A stretch of 64,000 nucleotides of DNA from Halorubrum amylolyticum (GTDB lineage: Archaea > Halobacteriota > Halobacteria > Halobacteriales > Haloferacaceae), in NCBI RefSeq assembly GCF_004114995.1, contig NZ_SDJP01000010.1, positions 1 through 64,000 on the forward strand. Reading direction: 5' to 3'. Both the position numbers and the translations under genes were made by a program. Below the pieces are notes generated by a model. That model did not search any database. It was not told the origin of the DNA and saw only the letters and a program-made list of their open reading frames with translations. Shown one piece after another: positions 1-8,887 of this stretch (positions within the stretch are counted from its first letter, which is position 1; every line of letters starts with the position of its first letter).

Positions 1-1
1 G

Positions 2-190
2 GGCGCGAAGGGCGAACTCGGCATCTACATCCGCGCCGACGGCACGGACAAGCCCGCCCGCTTCAAGATCCGGTCGCCCTGCTTCTCCAACCTCCAGACG
101 CTCCCCGAGATGTCGAACGGGGAGTACGTCCCCGACGTGGTCGCCGCGCTCGGTAGCCTGGACATCGTGCTCGGGGAGGTGGACCGCTGA
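2..190 (+). CDS. nuoCD: NADH dehydrogenase-like complex I, NuoCD C-terminus (partial)
   Basis: This is the 3' end of an open frame that enters from the left edge; only 62 codons are visible. The residues contain the conserved C-terminal pattern of the 49-kDa (NuoD) subunit: a KGELG stretch near the start, RSPCFSNLQ in the middle and an ending of the [13 protein letters not shown] type. In haloarchaea NuoC and NuoD are usually one fused polypeptide, so nuoCD is the likely gene. NuoD helps form the quinone pocket of complex I on the cytoplasmic side. The stop shares its last base with the start of nuoH (TGATG overlap), which points to translational coupling in the nuo operon. Confidence 0.9.
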   Translation, partial: GAKGELGIYIRADGTDKPARFKIRSPCFSNLQTLPEMSNGEYVPDVVAALGSLDIVLGEVDR

Positions 191-1263
191 TGGGGACGGC
201 GCCCGCACAGCTGTTCCCCGAGTTCCTCGTCGACACGTTCGGGCTCCCGGGCGTGCTTGGCGAGGTCGTCGCCTCGCTGATCGGGGCGGCGGTCGTCGCC
301 AACGTCATTCTCGCGTTCTCCGGCGTCGCCGGGCCGTGGGCGAAACGGAAGATCACGGCGGCGTTCACCGACCGGATCGCGGTCGACCGGATCGGGCCGT
401 TCGGCCTGCTCATCATTCCCGCGGCGGCGGTTCAGCTGCTCGCGAAGGAGCTCATCGTCCCCGAGGGCGTCGACCGCCCGTCGTGGGACATCGCCCCGAT
501 CCTCCTGCCGGCGTCGGCGATGCTCGGGTTCTCCGTGATCCCGATGGGACGGATCGGTCCGCTGAACCTCCACCTCGCCGACCCCGAGGTGGGGCTGGCG
601 CTGGTGTTCGCGTTCGCCTCCATCGCCTCGGTGTCGCTGGTGATAGCCGGCTACGCGTCGAACAACAAGTACTCGCTGCTCGGCGGGCTCCGCGCCGTCG
701 CGCAGAACCTCGCGTACGAGATCCCGCTCATCGTCACCGCGATGTCGGTCGTGATCTTCGCGGGGACGCTCCAGATAAGCGGCGTCGTCGGGGCGCAGAC
801 GGAGACGCTCGTGACGATCGGCGGATTCGACATCCCGGCGTGGTACGCGTTCGTGAACCCGTTCGCGTTCGTGCTGTTCCTCACGGCGAACATGGCGGAG
901 ATCGGACGGAACCCGTTCGACATCCCCGAGGCACCGACGGAGATCGTCGCGGGGTACCAGACGGAGTACTCCTCGGCGTACTTCGTCCTGTTCTACCTCG
1001 GCGAGTTCGTCCACATCTTCCTCGGCGGTGCGATCCTCGCCGTGACGTTCCTCGGCGGTGCGTCCGGTCCCGGTCCGGAGAGCATCAGCTTCATCTGGTT
1101 CGTGGTGAAGGTCTGGGGCTTCTTCCTGTTCACGCAGTGGGCGCGCTCCGCGCTGCCGCGCGTCCGGATCGACCAGCTGATCGAGATCGGCTGGAAGGGG
1201 ATGCTGGTGCTGTCGTTCGCGAACCTGGTGCTCACGGCCGTAATCGTGGGGGTGATCGCGTAA
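190..1263 (+). CDS. nuoH: Complex I membrane subunit NuoH
   Basis: The 357-residue product is strongly hydrophobic with about eight membrane helices. It carries the NuoH/ND1 signature region EIGRNPFDIPEAPTEIVAGY near residues 235-257, the loop that contacts the quinone channel. NuoH anchors the hydrophilic arm of the complex in the membrane and couples quinone reduction to ion pumping. The ATG overlaps the nuoCD stop by one base, and nuoI starts one base after its stop, so the start choice is well supported by operon packing. The length is normal for the family. The electron donor of the archaeal complex cannot be read from this gene. Confidence 0.96.
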   Translation: MGTAPAQLFPEFLVDTFGLPGVLGEVVASLIGAAVVANVILAFSGVAGPWAKRKITAAFTDRIAVDRIGPFGLLIIPAAAVQLLAKELIVPEGVDRPSWDIAPILLPASAMLGFSVIPMGRIGPLNLHLADPEVGLALVFAFASIASVSLVIAGYASNNKYSLLGGLRAVAQNLAYEIPLIVTAMSVVIFAGTLQISGVVGAQTETLVTIGGFDIPAWYAFVNPFAFVLFLTANMAEIGRNPFDIPEAPTEIVAGYQTEYSSAYFVLFYLGEFVHIFLGGAILAVTFLGGASGPGPESISFIWFVVKVWGFFLFTQWARSALPRVRIDQLIEIGWKGMLVLSFANLVLTAVIVGVIA

Positions 1264-1264
1264 C

Positions 1265-1726
1265 ATGATCGGACTCATGAAATCCATGGCGACGACGATG
1301 AAGCACGCGCTCGACGGGACGACGTTCACGGTGGAATACCCGGAGGACGCGCCCGAGGTGAGCCCGCGCTTCCGCGGCGTCCACAAGTTCAGTCAGGAGC
1401 GGTGCATCTGGTGTCGGCAGTGCGAGAACGTCTGTCCGAACGACACGATCCAGATTGTCCAAGACGACCAGCGCAACGGCGAGCAGTACAACCTCCACAT
1501 CGGCCAGTGCATCTATTGCCGGCTCTGCGAGGAGGTCTGTCCCGTCGACGCCATCCTGCTGACGCAGAACTTCGAGTTCACCGCGGACACGAAGGACGAC
1601 TTCGTGTTCAACAAAGAACAGCTCAAGAACGTCCCGTGGTACAAGGGAATCGACCCGCTGGAGTCCCGCAACCCCGATCGCGGCGCGTGGATCGGGGAGG
1701 GAGACGGCGAGGTCGACTACCAGTAA
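1265..1726 (+). CDS. nuoI: Complex I ferredoxin-type subunit NuoI
   Basis: The product has 153 residues and two classical [4Fe-4S] motifs: CIWCRQCENVCP (Cys 47, 50, 53, 57) and CIYCRLCEEVCP (Cys 82, 85, 88, 92). These hold the two tetranuclear clusters that pass electrons to the cluster in NuoB and on to quinone. The N-terminus is amphipathic (residues 1-18), as expected for a subunit lying on the membrane. It follows nuoH with a one-base gap and is separated by 49 bases from nuoJ1, the largest gap inside the visible operon. That gap holds GGACTCTCATAGGAGA, a possible ribosome-binding or internal promoter area, but nothing decisive. Confidence 0.97.
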   Translation: MIGLMKSMATTMKHALDGTTFTVEYPEDAPEVSPRFRGVHKFSQERCIWCRQCENVCPNDTIQIVQDDQRNGEQYNLHIGQCIYCRLCEEVCPVDAILLTQNFEFTADTKDDFVFNKEQLKNVPWYKGIDPLESRNPDRGAWIGEGDGEVDYQ

Positions 1727-1775
1727 CGGGCGCGTCTCGAAATCTTCAAAGGGACTCTCATAGGAGACACACACA

Positions 1776-2042
1776 ATGGTTTATGCTACCATCGCGTTCG
1801 GGCTGTTCGCCGCGGTCACGCTGGCGTTCGGCCTCGGGGTCGTCCTGGCGCGCGACGTGTTCCACGCCGCGCTGCTCCTGGGCGGTGCCCTGACGAGCGT
1901 TGCGGTGCACTACGTGATGCTGCAGGCGGAGTTCATCGCCGCCATGCAGATCCTCGTCTACGTGGGCGGGGTTTTGATCCTCGTCACGTTCGCCGTGATG
2001 CTCACGCGATCGGACACGGAAACGGAGGTGAATAGCGCATGA
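1776..2042 (+). CDS. nuoJ1: Complex I subunit NuoJ, N-terminal half (J1)
   Basis: This 88-residue membrane protein matches only the first half of bacterial NuoJ: three hydrophobic segments and the conserved stretch AALLLGGALTSVAVHYVMLQ followed by EFIAAMQILVYVGGVLILVTFAVML. The second half is encoded by the next frame. A split NuoJ is normal for haloarchaeal nuo operons, so this is not a frameshift artefact: both halves have their own ATG and overlap by four bases (ATGA). The subunit is part of the proton-translocating membrane arm next to NuoK. Confidence 0.93.
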   Translation: MVYATIAFGLFAAVTLAFGLGVVLARDVFHAALLLGGALTSVAVHYVMLQAEFIAAMQILVYVGGVLILVTFAVMLTRSDTETEVNSA

Positions 2043-2398
2043 GCGACGGCGACTCCGGAAGCCGCGGGCGCCTCGTGCCCGCAGCCGCGGTCGGGCTCCT
2101 GTTCGCCGTGATCGCCCTGACGGTGCTGTCTGCCGACTTCGGGGCCGTGGCGGCGTTCCCGGCGGACGCGTCGATCGTTCACAACATCGGGTACGCCCTG
2201 TTCAACCTCGGCGAGTACGAGCTCGGCTCGGTCCCGTCAGAGGGATTCCTCGCCGCGTTCCTGATCGCGGCGGTCGCGCTCGACGTGGCCGTCGACGGTG
2301 CGGTCTATCTGGCGAAGCGCGAGAAAGACGGCTCCATCGTCGCCGCGGTGGGCGAGGCGCTCACCGACGGCGGGCGCGAGGGAGGTGAGCGGCGATGA
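2039..2398 (+). CDS. nuoJ2: Complex I subunit NuoJ, C-terminal half (J2)
   Basis: The product has 119 residues with two or three hydrophobic segments and the motif NIGYALFNLGEYELGSVPSE, which resembles the NuoJ region preceding its last helix. It overlaps the upstream half by four bases and the downstream nuoK by four bases (ATGA in both cases), so translation of J1, J2 and K is probably coupled. Its C-terminal tail is hydrophilic and basic/acidic (residues 90-119). Assignment rests on position and weak family resemblance rather than on a strong motif. Confidence 0.88.
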   Translation: MSDGDSGSRGRLVPAAAVGLLFAVIALTVLSADFGAVAAFPADASIVHNIGYALFNLGEYELGSVPSEGFLAAFLIAAVALDVAVDGAVYLAKREKDGSIVAAVGEALTDGGREGGERR

Positions 2399-2715
2399 CC
2401 GCCGTCGCTTCCTCGATCCCGCCCGAGTGGTACCTGCTGCTCGCCGCCGGCCTGTTCTGTATCGGCCTGTTCGGCGTGCTCACGCGGCGTGACGCGCTGT
2501 ACTTCCTGATGAGCGTCGAGCTCATGATGAACGCCGCGAACATCAACTTCGTCGCGTTCGCGCTGTACTACGGCGACCTCACGGGACAGGTGTTCGCGCT
2601 GTTCGTCATCGCGCTCGCGGCCGCGGAGGTCGCGATCGGGATCGGCATCATCCTCGTGTTGTACCGCAACTTCGGCGTCACCGACGTGACCGTTCCAACG
2701 GAGATGAGGTGGTAA
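2395..2715 (+). CDS. nuoK: Complex I membrane subunit NuoK
   Basis: The 106-residue protein shows the NuoK/ND4L pattern: three helices, the sequence SVELMMNAANINFVAFA with the conserved membrane glutamate, and a second glutamate in IALAAAEVAIGIGIIL. These two buried glutamates are the known ion-pathway residues of this subunit. The start overlaps nuoJ2 by four bases and nuoL follows after one base. The length is typical (about 100 residues). Confidence 0.96.
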   Translation: MTAVASSIPPEWYLLLAAGLFCIGLFGVLTRRDALYFLMSVELMMNAANINFVAFALYYGDLTGQVFALFVIALAAAEVAIGIGIILVLYRNFGVTDVTVPTEMRW

Positions 2716-2716
2716 C

Positions 2717-4759
2717 ATGATAGACGTGTTCTCATACGTTCCGGCGATCGTTCTCCTCCCGTTCTTCTCGTTCCTGATCGCCCTCGGTGCCGGCAAGCAC
2801 CTTCCGAAGGGCGGCGCCTTCGGCGGCATCGCGGCGACGGCGGGGTCGTTCCTGCTCTCGCTGTGGGTGCTCGCGACGGTGGCGGGCGGGGAGGCGGCGA
2901 ACCGCACGCTCTACACGTGGGCGAGCGCGGGCGGCATCGGCCCGACGGACGTCGAGCTGTCCTTCGGTATCCTGATCGACCCGCTGTCGGCGCTCATGCT
3001 CGTCATCGTGACGCTCGTGGCGCTTCTGGTTCACGTGTTCTCGCTCGGCTACATGAACGACGAGGGCGAGACGGGCCTGCCACGGTACTACGCCGGGCTC
3101 GGCCTGTTCACGGCCTCGATGCTCGGCTTCGTCGTCGCCGACAACCTGCTGATGGCGTTCATGTTCTTCGAGCTGGTCGGGCTCTGCTCGTACCTGCTCA
3201 TCGGCTTCCACTTCCGGGAGCCCGGTCCGCCGTCGGCGGCGAAGAAGGCCTTCCTCGTGACGCGGTTCGGGGACTACTTCTTCCTGATCGGCGTCGTCGC
3301 GGTGCTCGCGACGTTCGGTACCGCGCAGTTCGCGGGTAGCGAGTCGTTCCCGCATCTCGCCGAGGCCGCGCTCGCCGGAGAGGGATCGGTCGCGTGGACG
3401 CCCGGCGGAGTCGAACTACAGACGTGGCTGACGGTCGTCGGTCTGCTCGTGTTGGGCGGTGTCGTCGGGAAATCCGCGCAGTTCCCGCTGCACACGTGGC
3501 TCCCCGACGCGATGGAGGGTCCGACGCCCGTCTCCGCGCTGATTCACGCCGCGACGATGGTGGCGGCCGGCGTCTACCTCGTCGCGCGCATGTACGGGTT
3601 CTACGCGCTGTCGCCGACGGCGCTCGCGGTGATCGCCTTCATCGGCGGCTTCACCGCGCTGTTCGCGGCGACGATGGGCGTCGTGAAAGACGAGCTGAAG
3701 CAGGTGCTCGCGTACTCCACCATCTCGCAGTACGGGTACATGATGCTCGCGCTCGGCGCGGGCGGGTACGTGGCGGCGGTCTTCCACCTGACGACCCACG
3801 CCTTCTTCAAGGCCCTGCTGTTCCTCGGCGCCGGTGCGGTGATCATCGCGATGCACCACAACGAGGACATGTGGGACATGGGCGGGCTGAAATCGAAGAT
3901 GCCCGTCACGTACTACACCTTCCTCGCCGGGTCGCTCGCGCTCGCGGGCATCTTCCCGTTCGCCGGCTTCTGGTCGAAAGACGAGATTCTCTACGAGGCG
4001 CTCGTCCACGGGCTCAACGACCCGCTGCTGCTCGGCGGCTACCTGATGGGGCTGCTCGCGGTGCCCGTCACCGCCTTCTACACCTTCCGGATGGTGTTCC
4101 TGACCTTCCACGGCGAACCGCGCAGCGACACCGCACGCGACCCCGAACCCGTTCGCTGGAACGTGAAGGGGCCGCTGACCGTGCTGGGCGCGCTCGCCGT
4201 CGTCACCGGCTTCATCAACATGGTGCCGGTCCAGAAGGTCCTCGGACTGGAAGGGATCGATCTGCTCCACCTCTGGCTCGACAACCACTGGGGCGGCATC
4301 GAGGGGCTCTCCTCGCACCACTACGGGGACATCGGCCCGTACAGTAGCGGGTACCTCGTCGGCGGCGAGGTCGGCACAGTCCTCGTCGGCGCGGCCGTCT
4401 CGCTCGGCTTGGCGCTGGCCGGACTCCTCGTTGCCTGGCGGCTCTACAACGTTCCGTCGCCGACGGAGCACACGGCGAAGCTCGGCGGGATCAAAGACGT
4501 GCTGTACAACAACTACTACTTGGACGAACTGCAGGTATGGCTCGCGTATCGCACCGAAGACGTCGCCGGCGGCGCGAACACGTTCGATCAGGGGATCATC
4601 GACGGCGTCGTCAACGGCGTCTCGTCGGTGAGCCTCTTCGGCGGAAGCCGGGTCCGCCGGCTCCAGAGCGGCGTGGTCTCGCAGTACGCCACGCTGCTCA
4701 CGCTGGGGCTCGTCGCCTTACTGCTCGCGCTCGGCGTGACCGGGGGGTGGTTCCTGTGA
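2717..4759 (+). CDS. nuoL: Complex I antiporter-like subunit NuoL
   Basis: This 680-residue polytopic membrane protein belongs to the Mrp/NuoL antiporter family. Conserved features include FFELVGLCSYLLIGF (helix 5 glutamate), KSAQFPLHTWLPDAMEGPTP with the broken-helix lysine, and SALIHAATMVAAGVYL. The C-terminal part contains the lateral helix region typical of NuoL, here ending with a final helix at 655-680. It is the most distal proton-pumping module. The stop overlaps the start of nuoM by one base (TGATG). Confidence 0.96.
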   Translation: MIDVFSYVPAIVLLPFFSFLIALGAGKHLPKGGAFGGIAATAGSFLLSLWVLATVAGGEAANRTLYTWASAGGIGPTDVELSFGILIDPLSALMLVIVTLVALLVHVFSLGYMNDEGETGLPRYYAGLGLFTASMLGFVVADNLLMAFMFFELVGLCSYLLIGFHFREPGPPSAAKKAFLVTRFGDYFFLIGVVAVLATFGTAQFAGSESFPHLAEAALAGEGSVAWTPGGVELQTWLTVVGLLVLGGVVGKSAQFPLHTWLPDAMEGPTPVSALIHAATMVAAGVYLVARMYGFYALSPTALAVIAFIGGFTALFAATMGVVKDELKQVLAYSTISQYGYMMLALGAGGYVAAVFHLTTHAFFKALLFLGAGAVIIAMHHNEDMWDMGGLKSKMPVTYYTFLAGSLALAGIFPFAGFWSKDEILYEALVHGLNDPLLLGGYLMGLLAVPVTAFYTFRMVFLTFHGEPRSDTARDPEPVRWNVKGPLTVLGALAVVTGFINMVPVQKVLGLEGIDLLHLWLDNHWGGIEGLSSHHYGDIGPYSSGYLVGGEVGTVLVGAAVSLGLALAGLLVAWRLYNVPSPTEHTAKLGGIKDVLYNNYYLDELQVWLAYRTEDVAGGANTFDQGIIDGVVNGVSSVSLFGGSRVRRLQSGVVSQYATLLTLGLVALLLALGVTGGWFL

Positions 4760-6288
4760 TGATCGAAGCCCTCATCGGGTTCACGTTCGTGGCCGCGCTC
4801 CTCGTGCTGCTCGCCCCGGACGAGTGGGCGGGGCGGCTGGCGTTCGCGTTCAGCCTGCTCCCGTTCGTCGGTTCGCTGTACCTCTGGTCCGGCTTCGACG
4901 GCGCCGGCAACGCCCTCACGGGCGGCGACATCGCGTACGCCACCCAGATCGAATGGCTGGAGGTCGGCGGTCGGACCGTATCGTGGTTCGTCGGCGTCGA
5001 CGGGATCAGCCTCCCGCTCGTCGTGCTCACGACGTTCCTCGTCCCGCTCGCGATCGTGAGCGCGTGGACGCCGATAGACGCCCGTCAGAGCCAGTTCTAC
5101 GGGCTCATGCTGTTCATGGAGGCGAACCTGCTCGGCGTGTTCACCGCGCTCGACTTCTTCCTCTGGTTCGTCTTCTGGGAGGCCGTCCTGGTGCCGATGT
5201 ACTTCCTCATCGGCGTCTGGGGCGGTCCCCGCCGGAAGTACGCCGCGATCAAGTTCTTCGTCTACACGAACGCGGCGTCGCTGCTGATGTTCATCGGCTT
5301 CATGTCGCTGACGTTCGCGCTCGGCGACTCCGTGAGCTCGTTCGCGTTGCCGGAGATCACGGGGGCGATCGCCGACGGCGGTCTCGGAACGTGGTTCGGC
5401 ATCTCGCCGGACCGGATCGCGATGGTCGCGTTCCTCGCGATGTTCGCCGGATTCGCGGTGAAGGTCCCGATCGTTCCGTTCCACACGTGGCTCCCGGACG
5501 CCCACGTCGAGGCGCCGACGCCGGTGTCGGTGCTTTTGGCCGGCGTGCTCCTGAAGATGGGGACGTACGCGCTGCTCCGGTTCAACTTCACGATGCTTCC
5601 GGATCAGGCGTCCGCGCTCGCGGTCCCGATCGCCGCCATCGCCGTCATCAGCGTCATCTACGGCGCGATGTTGGCGCTGGCCCAGAAGGACCTCAAGCGG
5701 ATCGTCGCCTACTCCTCGGTCTCGTCGATGGGGTACGTCATCCTCGGACTGGTCGTGTTCACCGAGTACGGCGTCGGCGGCGCGACGTTCCAGATGGTCG
5801 CGCACGGTCTCATTTCGGGGTTGCTGTTCATGGCCGTCGGCGTCGTCTACAACGCGACGCACACGCGGATGGTCGGCGACATGTCCGGCATGGCCGACCG
5901 GATGCCCGTCGCGGTGGGCATCCTCGTCGCCGGTGCGTTCGGGTACATGGGGCTCCCGCTGATGGCCGGCTTCGCCGGGGAGTTCTTCATCTTCGTGGGC
6001 TCGTTCGCCGCGCCGGCGCTGCCGTACGCGCCGGTCTTCACGGCGCTCGCGATGTTCGGTATAGTCATCGTCGCCGGCTACTTTCTGTCGGCGATGCAGA
6101 GTACGCTGTTCGGGCCGTTCGAGCTCGAAACCGACTACGAGGTCGGTCCCGCGCCGTTCCACGATGTCGCCCCGCTCGCGGTGCTTCTGGTGGCGATCAT
6201 CGTGCTCGGCGTCGCGCCGGACATCTTCTTCGAGATGATCCGTGACGCTGTCGTTCCCGTGGTCGAGGGGGTGACCGTCAATGGTTAA
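4759..6288 (+). CDS. nuoM: Complex I antiporter-like subunit NuoM
   Basis: Translation from the ATG at 4759 gives 509 residues beginning MIEALIGFTF; longer in-frame extensions would run inside nuoL and are unlikely. Family markers are FFLWFVFWEAVLVPMYFLIG (helix 5 Glu), KVPIVPFHTWLPDAHVEAPTP and SVLLAGVLLKMGTYALLRF. It is one of three homologous proton-pumping subunits. The start overlaps nuoL by one base and the end overlaps nuoN by eight bases. Confidence 0.96.
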   Translation: MIEALIGFTFVAALLVLLAPDEWAGRLAFAFSLLPFVGSLYLWSGFDGAGNALTGGDIAYATQIEWLEVGGRTVSWFVGVDGISLPLVVLTTFLVPLAIVSAWTPIDARQSQFYGLMLFMEANLLGVFTALDFFLWFVFWEAVLVPMYFLIGVWGGPRRKYAAIKFFVYTNAASLLMFIGFMSLTFALGDSVSSFALPEITGAIADGGLGTWFGISPDRIAMVAFLAMFAGFAVKVPIVPFHTWLPDAHVEAPTPVSVLLAGVLLKMGTYALLRFNFTMLPDQASALAVPIAAIAVISVIYGAMLALAQKDLKRIVAYSSVSSMGYVILGLVVFTEYGVGGATFQMVAHGLISGLLFMAVGVVYNATHTRMVGDMSGMADRMPVAVGILVAGAFGYMGLPLMAGFAGEFFIFVGSFAAPALPYAPVFTALAMFGIVIVAGYFLSAMQSTLFGPFELETDYEVGPAPFHDVAPLAVLLVAIIVLGVAPDIFFEMIRDAVVPVVEGVTVNG

Positions 6289-7792
6289 CACGCTTCCGCA
6301 GATGACGGCGCTGTTGCCCGTCTTCGTGCTGGCGTTCACCGGGCTCGCGCTGCTGCTGGTCGACACGATCAGTCCCGACGCGCGGTCGAACACCTCGATG
6401 GCCGTCGTCGGCGCGCTCGGATCGCTCGCCGCGCTCGCGGCGAGCGTCTGGCTGGTCGTCTCCGGCACCGGCAGCGCCGACACCGGCGGCGCGATCACCC
6501 TGTTCGCCGAGGCGATCAAGGTGGACACGATGGCGCTGTTCTTCACCGCCATCTTCGCGTCCGTGACGGCGCTGGTCGTCGTCGCGGCTCACGACTACTT
6601 CCACGACCACGAGAGCCCGGCGGCGTTCTACTCGCTCGTCGTGTTCGCGGCGACCGGGATGGCGCTGCTCGCGGCCGCGAACTCGCTCGCGGTCGTCTTC
6701 GTCGCCCTGGAGATGGTGTCGCTGCCGTCGTACGTGCTCGTCGCGTACCTCAAACAGAACCACGGGAGCGTCGAGGCGGGGATGAAGTACTTCCTCGTCG
6801 GGGCGCTCTCCTCCGCGATCTTCCTGTTCGGGATCTCGCTCGTGTACGCGGCGACCGGCTCGCTGCTGTTCGCCGACGTCGCCGACGGGATCGGCTCGCT
6901 CGACGGGCTCGCCGGCGTCGCCGGCCTCGGGATCGTGATGATCCTCGGCGGCGTCGCGTTCAAGACCGCCTCCGTCCCGTTCCACTTCTGGGCGCCGGAG
7001 GCGTACGAGGGCGCTCCCGCGCCGGTGAGCGCGTTCCTCTCGTCGGCCTCGAAGGCGGCCGGCTTCGTGGTCGCGTTCCGCCTGTTCACCGAGGCGTTCC
7101 CGGTGGGCGCGTCGCTCGCCGCCGGCATCGACTGGGTGCTGGCGTTCGGCGTGCTCGCGGCCGTGACGATGACGCTCGGTAACTTCGCGGCGGCCGTTCA
7201 GGAGGAGGTCAAGCGCATGCTCGCGTACTCCTCCATCGGGCACGCGGGCTACGTGCTCATCGGCGTCGCGGCGCTCTCGCAGGACGGTGGCGCCAACGGC
7301 GCCGTGATGGGCGCGGCGATGGCGCACCTGCTCGTCTACGGGTTCATGAACACCGGCGCGTTCCTCTTCGTCGCGATGGCGGAGCGGTGGGGCGTCGGCC
7401 GGACGTTCGAGGACTACGCGGGGCTCGCGCGGCGCGCGCCCGTCGCCTCGACGGCGATGGCCGTGTTCATGTTCTCGCTCGCCGGGCTGCCGCCCTTCGC
7501 CGGGTTCTTCTCGAAGTACTTCCTGTTCATGGGCGCCATCGACAACGGCTTCCTGTGGCTGGCGGGGCTCGGCGCCGTCAACAGCGTCGTCTCGCTGTAC
7601 TACTACAGCCGGGTCGTGAAGGCGCTGTTCATCGACGACCCCGCGTCGTCGAGCGCGCTGGACGCCATCGACGTGCGGCCGACCGGGCTGTACGCCGCGG
7701 TCGTCTTCGCGGCGGTCGCGACGGTGCTGCTCCTGCCCGGCTTCGGACCGGTCATCGAGACCGCCGAGGCCGCGGCGTCGGCGCTGTTCTAG
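6281..7792 (+). CDS. nuoN: Complex I antiporter-like subunit NuoN
   Basis: The 503-residue membrane protein has the NuoN signature VALEMVSLPSYVLVAYLKQ and ASVPFHFWAPEAYEGAPAPV, with the membrane lysine in KTASVPFHFW. It closes the visible nuo operon. No genes for NuoE, NuoF or NuoG lie after it, in agreement with the archaeal 11-subunit type of complex whose electron donor is not NADH dehydrogenase module FEG. Downstream 88 bases are non-coding before the next gene. Confidence 0.96.
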   Translation: MVNTLPQMTALLPVFVLAFTGLALLLVDTISPDARSNTSMAVVGALGSLAALAASVWLVVSGTGSADTGGAITLFAEAIKVDTMALFFTAIFASVTALVVVAAHDYFHDHESPAAFYSLVVFAATGMALLAAANSLAVVFVALEMVSLPSYVLVAYLKQNHGSVEAGMKYFLVGALSSAIFLFGISLVYAATGSLLFADVADGIGSLDGLAGVAGLGIVMILGGVAFKTASVPFHFWAPEAYEGAPAPVSAFLSSASKAAGFVVAFRLFTEAFPVGASLAAGIDWVLAFGVLAAVTMTLGNFAAAVQEEVKRMLAYSSIGHAGYVLIGVAALSQDGGANGAVMGAAMAHLLVYGFMNTGAFLFVAMAERWGVGRTFEDYAGLARRAPVASTAMAVFMFSLAGLPPFAGFFSKYFLFMGAIDNGFLWLAGLGAVNSVVSLYYYSRVVKALFIDDPASSSALDAIDVRPTGLYAAVVFAAVATVLLLPGFGPVIETAEAAASALF

Positions 7793-7879
7793 CGGGTCGC
7801 CGCCCTCGCGGCGCTTTCGGTCTCCGCTCTCCGCACCGGTACCCGCAGGTATTAGCGCGTCCATCGCGTTCGTCGAACC

Positions 7880-8275
7880 GTGAGCAGAACCCGGACCTAT
7901 CGCTGTCTGAACTGCCTCGAACACACGGTGAGCCGCGAGTTCGACACCTCGCACCTGTCGGTGACGTGCCCGAACTGCGAGTCGTTCGAACGGTTCGTCA
8001 ACGAGGCGGTGTACCGGCAGTTCCGGGCGTTCGAGGAGTCGCCGCCGACGGAGATCGACTGGGAGCGGCTCGATCGAACCGAGAGGCTCGTCGTCGCAGA
8101 GCGGATCGCTCGCTCAACGAAGACGATCGAGGACTTCGCCGTCGTGGAGAGCAACGGGGACGGAAACGGAGCCGAGGACGGGGACGGAAACGGAGCCGAG
8201 GACGGGGACGGAAACGGAGCCGAGGACGGGGACGAAAACGCTGACGACCCCGCCGAGGCGCCGACGCCCGAGTAG
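7880..8275 (+). CDS. Zinc-ribbon protein with acidic repeat tail
   Basis: A GTG start gives 131 residues. The N-terminal half holds two CxxC pairs (CLNC near residue 10 and CPNC near residue 33), the pattern of a small zinc ribbon. The C-terminal tail is built from three identical eight-residue units GDGNGAED followed by a divergent one. The DNA repeat is exact (24 nt), so copy number may vary between strains. The protein is of a haloarchaeal conserved type without a known reaction; nucleic-acid or protein binding is only an inference. The gene stands alone, converging on gar1-srp19. The start has no ATG alternative upstream that would not add a non-conserved leader. Confidence 0.8.
   Translation: MSRTRTYRCLNCLEHTVSREFDTSHLSVTCPNCESFERFVNEAVYRQFRAFEESPPTEIDWERLDRTERLVVAERIARSTKTIEDFAVVESNGDGNGAEDGDGNGAEDGDGNGAEDGDENADDPAEAPTPE
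8156..8240 (+). repeat. 24-bp in-frame tandem repeat, three exact units plus a partial one
   Basis: Units begin at 8156, 8180 and 8204, each a GGGGAC followed by GGAAACGGAGCCGAGGAC; a fourth, changed copy begins at 8228. The unit is eight codons, so changes in copy number keep the reading frame. Confidence 0.95.
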
Positions 8276-8282
8276 GAGGCGG

Positions 8283-8510
8283 TCAGCGCGCGTACAGCTT
8301 CCCGCCGACGAGCGCCGCGAGGTCGTCGTCGCTCGGCGTCACCGCCACGTAGGGGCGGTCGACGGGGCCGAACACGTCGACGACGCGCCCGACCGTCGCG
8401 AGCGACTCGTCGACCACGGACGAGCCGATCCGCGGCGGCTCCGCGCCCGCTTCGGCGCGCGCGATGGCGAGCCCCCCGGCGGTGCGGACGACGGTGCCGA
8501 CGCGGCGCAT
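8283..8510 (-). CDS. gar1: H/ACA RNA-protein complex component Gar1
   Basis: The 75-residue product beginning MRRVGTVVRTAGG has the small beta-barrel pattern of archaeal Gar1: a conserved glycine-rich start, PRIGSSVVDE, VGRVVDVFGPVDRPYVAV and a final GGKLYAR type end. Gar1 binds Cbf5 in the H/ACA guide RNP that makes pseudouridine in rRNA. It lies two bases after srp19 and is read in the same direction; srp19-gar1 is a common archaeal pair. A much longer frame reading through from upstream exists but overlaps srp19 and is not credible. Confidence 0.92.
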   Translation of the reverse strand: MRRVGTVVRTAGGLAIARAEAGAEPPRIGSSVVDESLATVGRVVDVFGPVDRPYVAVTPSDDDLAALVGGKLYAR

Positions 8511-8512
8511 CG

Positions 8513-8791
8513 TCACTCCCGGATAACCCCGAGGTAGGCGGCGATCGCCTGCACGAGGTCGTTTTTCGCGGTGTCTTCGGTGCCGCGGACGACCACCGCG
8601 CCTCGCGGCTCGAACTCCCGAGAGTAGGTTTTCTCGCGTTCGATCACCGCGTCGTAGCCGACCTGCTGGACCGCCTTCGCGATCTCGTCGACGGTGGGCT
8701 CCTCGACCGCGAGGTCCATCGGGACGCGGCGCCCCGCCGACCGGGATCGGTCGGCGTCGAAGTACGCGGGATAGACGACGTTCTCGACCAT
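8513..8791 (-). CDS. srp19: Signal recognition particle protein SRP19
   Basis: The 92-residue protein starts [20 protein letters not shown], the typical archaeal SRP19 start (a YP/DxxxSRxxGRRVP pattern), and includes the conserved GRRVP and [10 protein letters not shown] stretches. SRP19 binds the tips of helices 6 and 8 of 7S RNA and helps recruit SRP54. It is the first gene of a two-gene unit with gar1. The length matches archaeal SRP19 (about 90 residues). Confidence 0.94.
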   Translation of the reverse strand: MVENVVYPAYFDADRSRSAGRRVPMDLAVEEPTVDEIAKAVQQVGYDAVIEREKTYSREFEPRGAVVVRGTEDTAKNDLVQAIAAYLGVIRE

Positions 8792-8887
8792 ATACCGGAG
8801 AGGCGAGCGCGCGGCGTAAGGTCGTTTCGGACCGGTTCGGGGAAGGTCGACGGGACGGAATCACCTCGCCGCCGCGGCCGTCCGCGA

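Noticed and set aside
4588-6552. Long minus-strand frame opposite nuoM/nuoN
   Set aside because: Arg/His/Glu-rich product with no family resemblance, fully covered by real membrane-protein genes on the plus strand.
8156-8240. 24-bp repeat as CRISPR or origin repeat
   Set aside because: It is an exact in-frame repeat without spacers inside a protein tail.
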